Shown here in pieces: positions 63,288 to 64,000 of a DNA stretch of 64,000 nt (positions are counted from its first letter, which is position 1; the number at the start of each line of letters is the position of its first letter). Under the pieces are notes generated by a model. It worked only from the letters and a program-made list of their open reading frames with translations, searched no databases and was not told the DNA's origin. This DNA comes from an uncultured Mycoplasma sp. (lineage in GTDB: Bacteria; Bacillota_I; Bacilli_A; RF39; UBA660), in contig CABUPU010000006.1 in assembly GCA_902493595.1 (NCBI GenBank), forward strand, positions 39,861 to 103,860. Reading direction: 5' to 3'. Made by a program: the position numbers and the translations under genes.

Positions 63288-63827
63288 TCCTTCATCGTTT
63301 TGATTAATTATAAATGCAGATGCATCATCTGTATCAATATGTAATTCAGTAACTGCATTATCTTTTATTTTAATAAAACATTCTATAACACCTTTTTTTA
63401 CATTTCCTAGTTTAACATTTACAATTTGTTTGTTTTCTAAATTCAATTTTTGTGCTTCTTCCCTAGAAATATGAATATGTCTTTGAGAGATTATAGCACA
63501 TTTTTTAGTTATTACATTTTTATCTGATAAAATAGTAATTGTTTCAGCATCCTGCAGATCACCACTTTCCCTTACTGGGGGATTAATACCAAATTTAATT
63601 GAATCACTTCTTGATATTTCTACCTGTGTATAATCTCTAAAAGGGCCAAGTACTTTAACATTCTTTATTTCATATTTATCAGTTTTTAAAGTAACTACTT
63701 TATCTGTAACAAAATCACTAGGCTGTGATAAGTTTTTTAATATTTTATATTCATCATTAAAAAGAAAATTATAATCTTCCTTAGTTAAATGTACATGCCT
63801 ATTACTAACACCTATTTTTATTTTCAT
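63273..63827 (-). CDS. pduL: Phosphate propanoyltransferase PduL
   Basis: 184 residues. The two PduL domains carry GVSNRHVHLTKED and CAIISQRHIHISREEA with the zinc histidines, plus LGPFRDYTQVEIS and ELHIDTDDASAF. It makes acyl phosphates from acyl-CoA and phosphate. No Pdu microcompartment gene is present, so it probably acts as the cell's phosphotransacetylase with AckA. Confidence 0.92.
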   Translation of the reverse strand: MKIKIGVSNRHVHLTKEDYNFLFNDEYKILKNLSQPSDFVTDKVVTLKTDKYEIKNVKVLGPFRDYTQVEISRSDSIKFGINPPVRESGDLQDAETITILSDKNVITKKCAIISQRHIHISREEAQKLNLENKQIVNVKLGNVKKGVIECFIKIKDNAVTELHIDTDDASAFIINQNDEGDLLI

Positions 63828-63839
63828 TTTACCTCCAAT

Positions 63840-63935
63840 TTAACCTATCATATATGTTATTACTTTAGCAATGGCAATTCCTATAGCAATAACCGAAAAT
63901 GAAAAAACAATGCTTAATATAATATTTTTTTTCAT
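63840..63935 (-). CDS. Small hydrophobic peptide (31 aa) before pduL
   Basis: 31 residues. A short basic head (MKKN) is followed by one hydrophobic helix (IILSIVFSFSVIAIGIAIAK) to the end. GAGG lies 9 nt before the ATG, and pduL starts 12 bp after the stop. It may be a leader peptide or a genuine micro-protein. No family is recognised. Confidence 0.45.
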   Translation of the reverse strand: MKKNIILSIVFSFSVIAIGIAIAKVITYMIG

Positions 63936-64000
63936 AATATATTTTCCTCGTATAATCAATCTTATAGAAATTATTAATCTATTTGATTGATCCTTTCTAT

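Noticed and set aside
1..64000. CRISPR arrays, tRNA or rRNA genes, insertion sequences, and a DGR reverse transcriptase
   Set aside because: None seen: no regular spaced repeats, no rRNA motifs, no transposase-like frame, and no reverse transcriptase motif among the reading frames.

Overview
The window is very AT-rich DNA from a low-G+C member of the Bacillota that uses the standard code: the RSH gene at 32681-34060 ends in TGA. Sporulation-linked genes (a CotE-type coat protein, SigG, a YjcZ-type micro-protein) sit beside a typical Bacilli core (dnaB-dnaI, PrsA, NrnA, RecX, an ileS T-box). This fits an uncultivated, probably gut-dwelling, spore-associated Bacilli lineage (for example RF39-like or Erysipelotrichia-like). 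The lineage is inferred from gene content; no 16S or tRNA gene is present.

Layout. 1-2.7 kb: cotE (cut by the window edge) and a NatAB-type ABC exporter. 2.8-8.6 kb: an anchored surface protein and a 1547-residue secreted papain-family protease ending in a dockerin. 8.7-16.2 kb: a frameshifted lemA with its DUF3137 partner, a HerA-type ATPase, a HIT protein, a CapA-type phosphoesterase, two micro-proteins, PrsA and two DUF11-like proteins. 16.2-26.2 kb: recX, nrnA, ackA, ligA, a nucleotidyltransferase, pcrA, a cyclophilin lipoprotein, a UPF0316 protein and sigG. 26.2-29.8 kb is accessory: a Fic gene bracketed by a 50-bp duplicated terminator, and an HTH/ORF6N islet bracketed by a 68-bp duplication of the ppdK 3' end. 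29.8-44.3 kb: ppdK, an RSH gene, recA, dnaI, dnaB, greA, an M14 peptidase, mutM and polA. 44.3-48.2 kb: a compact RiPP-like operon (25-residue Cys-rich peptide, radical SAM/SPASM enzyme, amidohydrolase, small-molecule-kinase-like protein, GNAT). 48.7-54.7 kb: the rimP-nusA-rnpM-(dCMP deaminase)-infB-rbfA-truB translation operon. 55-58 kb: two paralogous surface proteins whose C-termini carry a variable-region pattern typical of diversity-generating retroelements (DGRs). 58-64 kb: type-2-like ileS with a T-box, a small membrane protein with a sequestered ribosome-binding site, a third surface paralogue and pduL.

Functional links. PduL and AckA together would make acetate and ATP from acyl-CoA. 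The leading candidates for an undescribed system are (1) the paired DGR-like variable regions at 55076-55134 and 56260-56318, which have no reverse transcriptase or template in the window; (2) the radical SAM peptide operon at 44350-48166; and (3) the 61432-61757 transcript, whose leader can pair with both its own Shine-Dalgarno sequence and its 3' end, as in type I toxin mRNAs. Several lone promoter-terminator units look like small RNAs.
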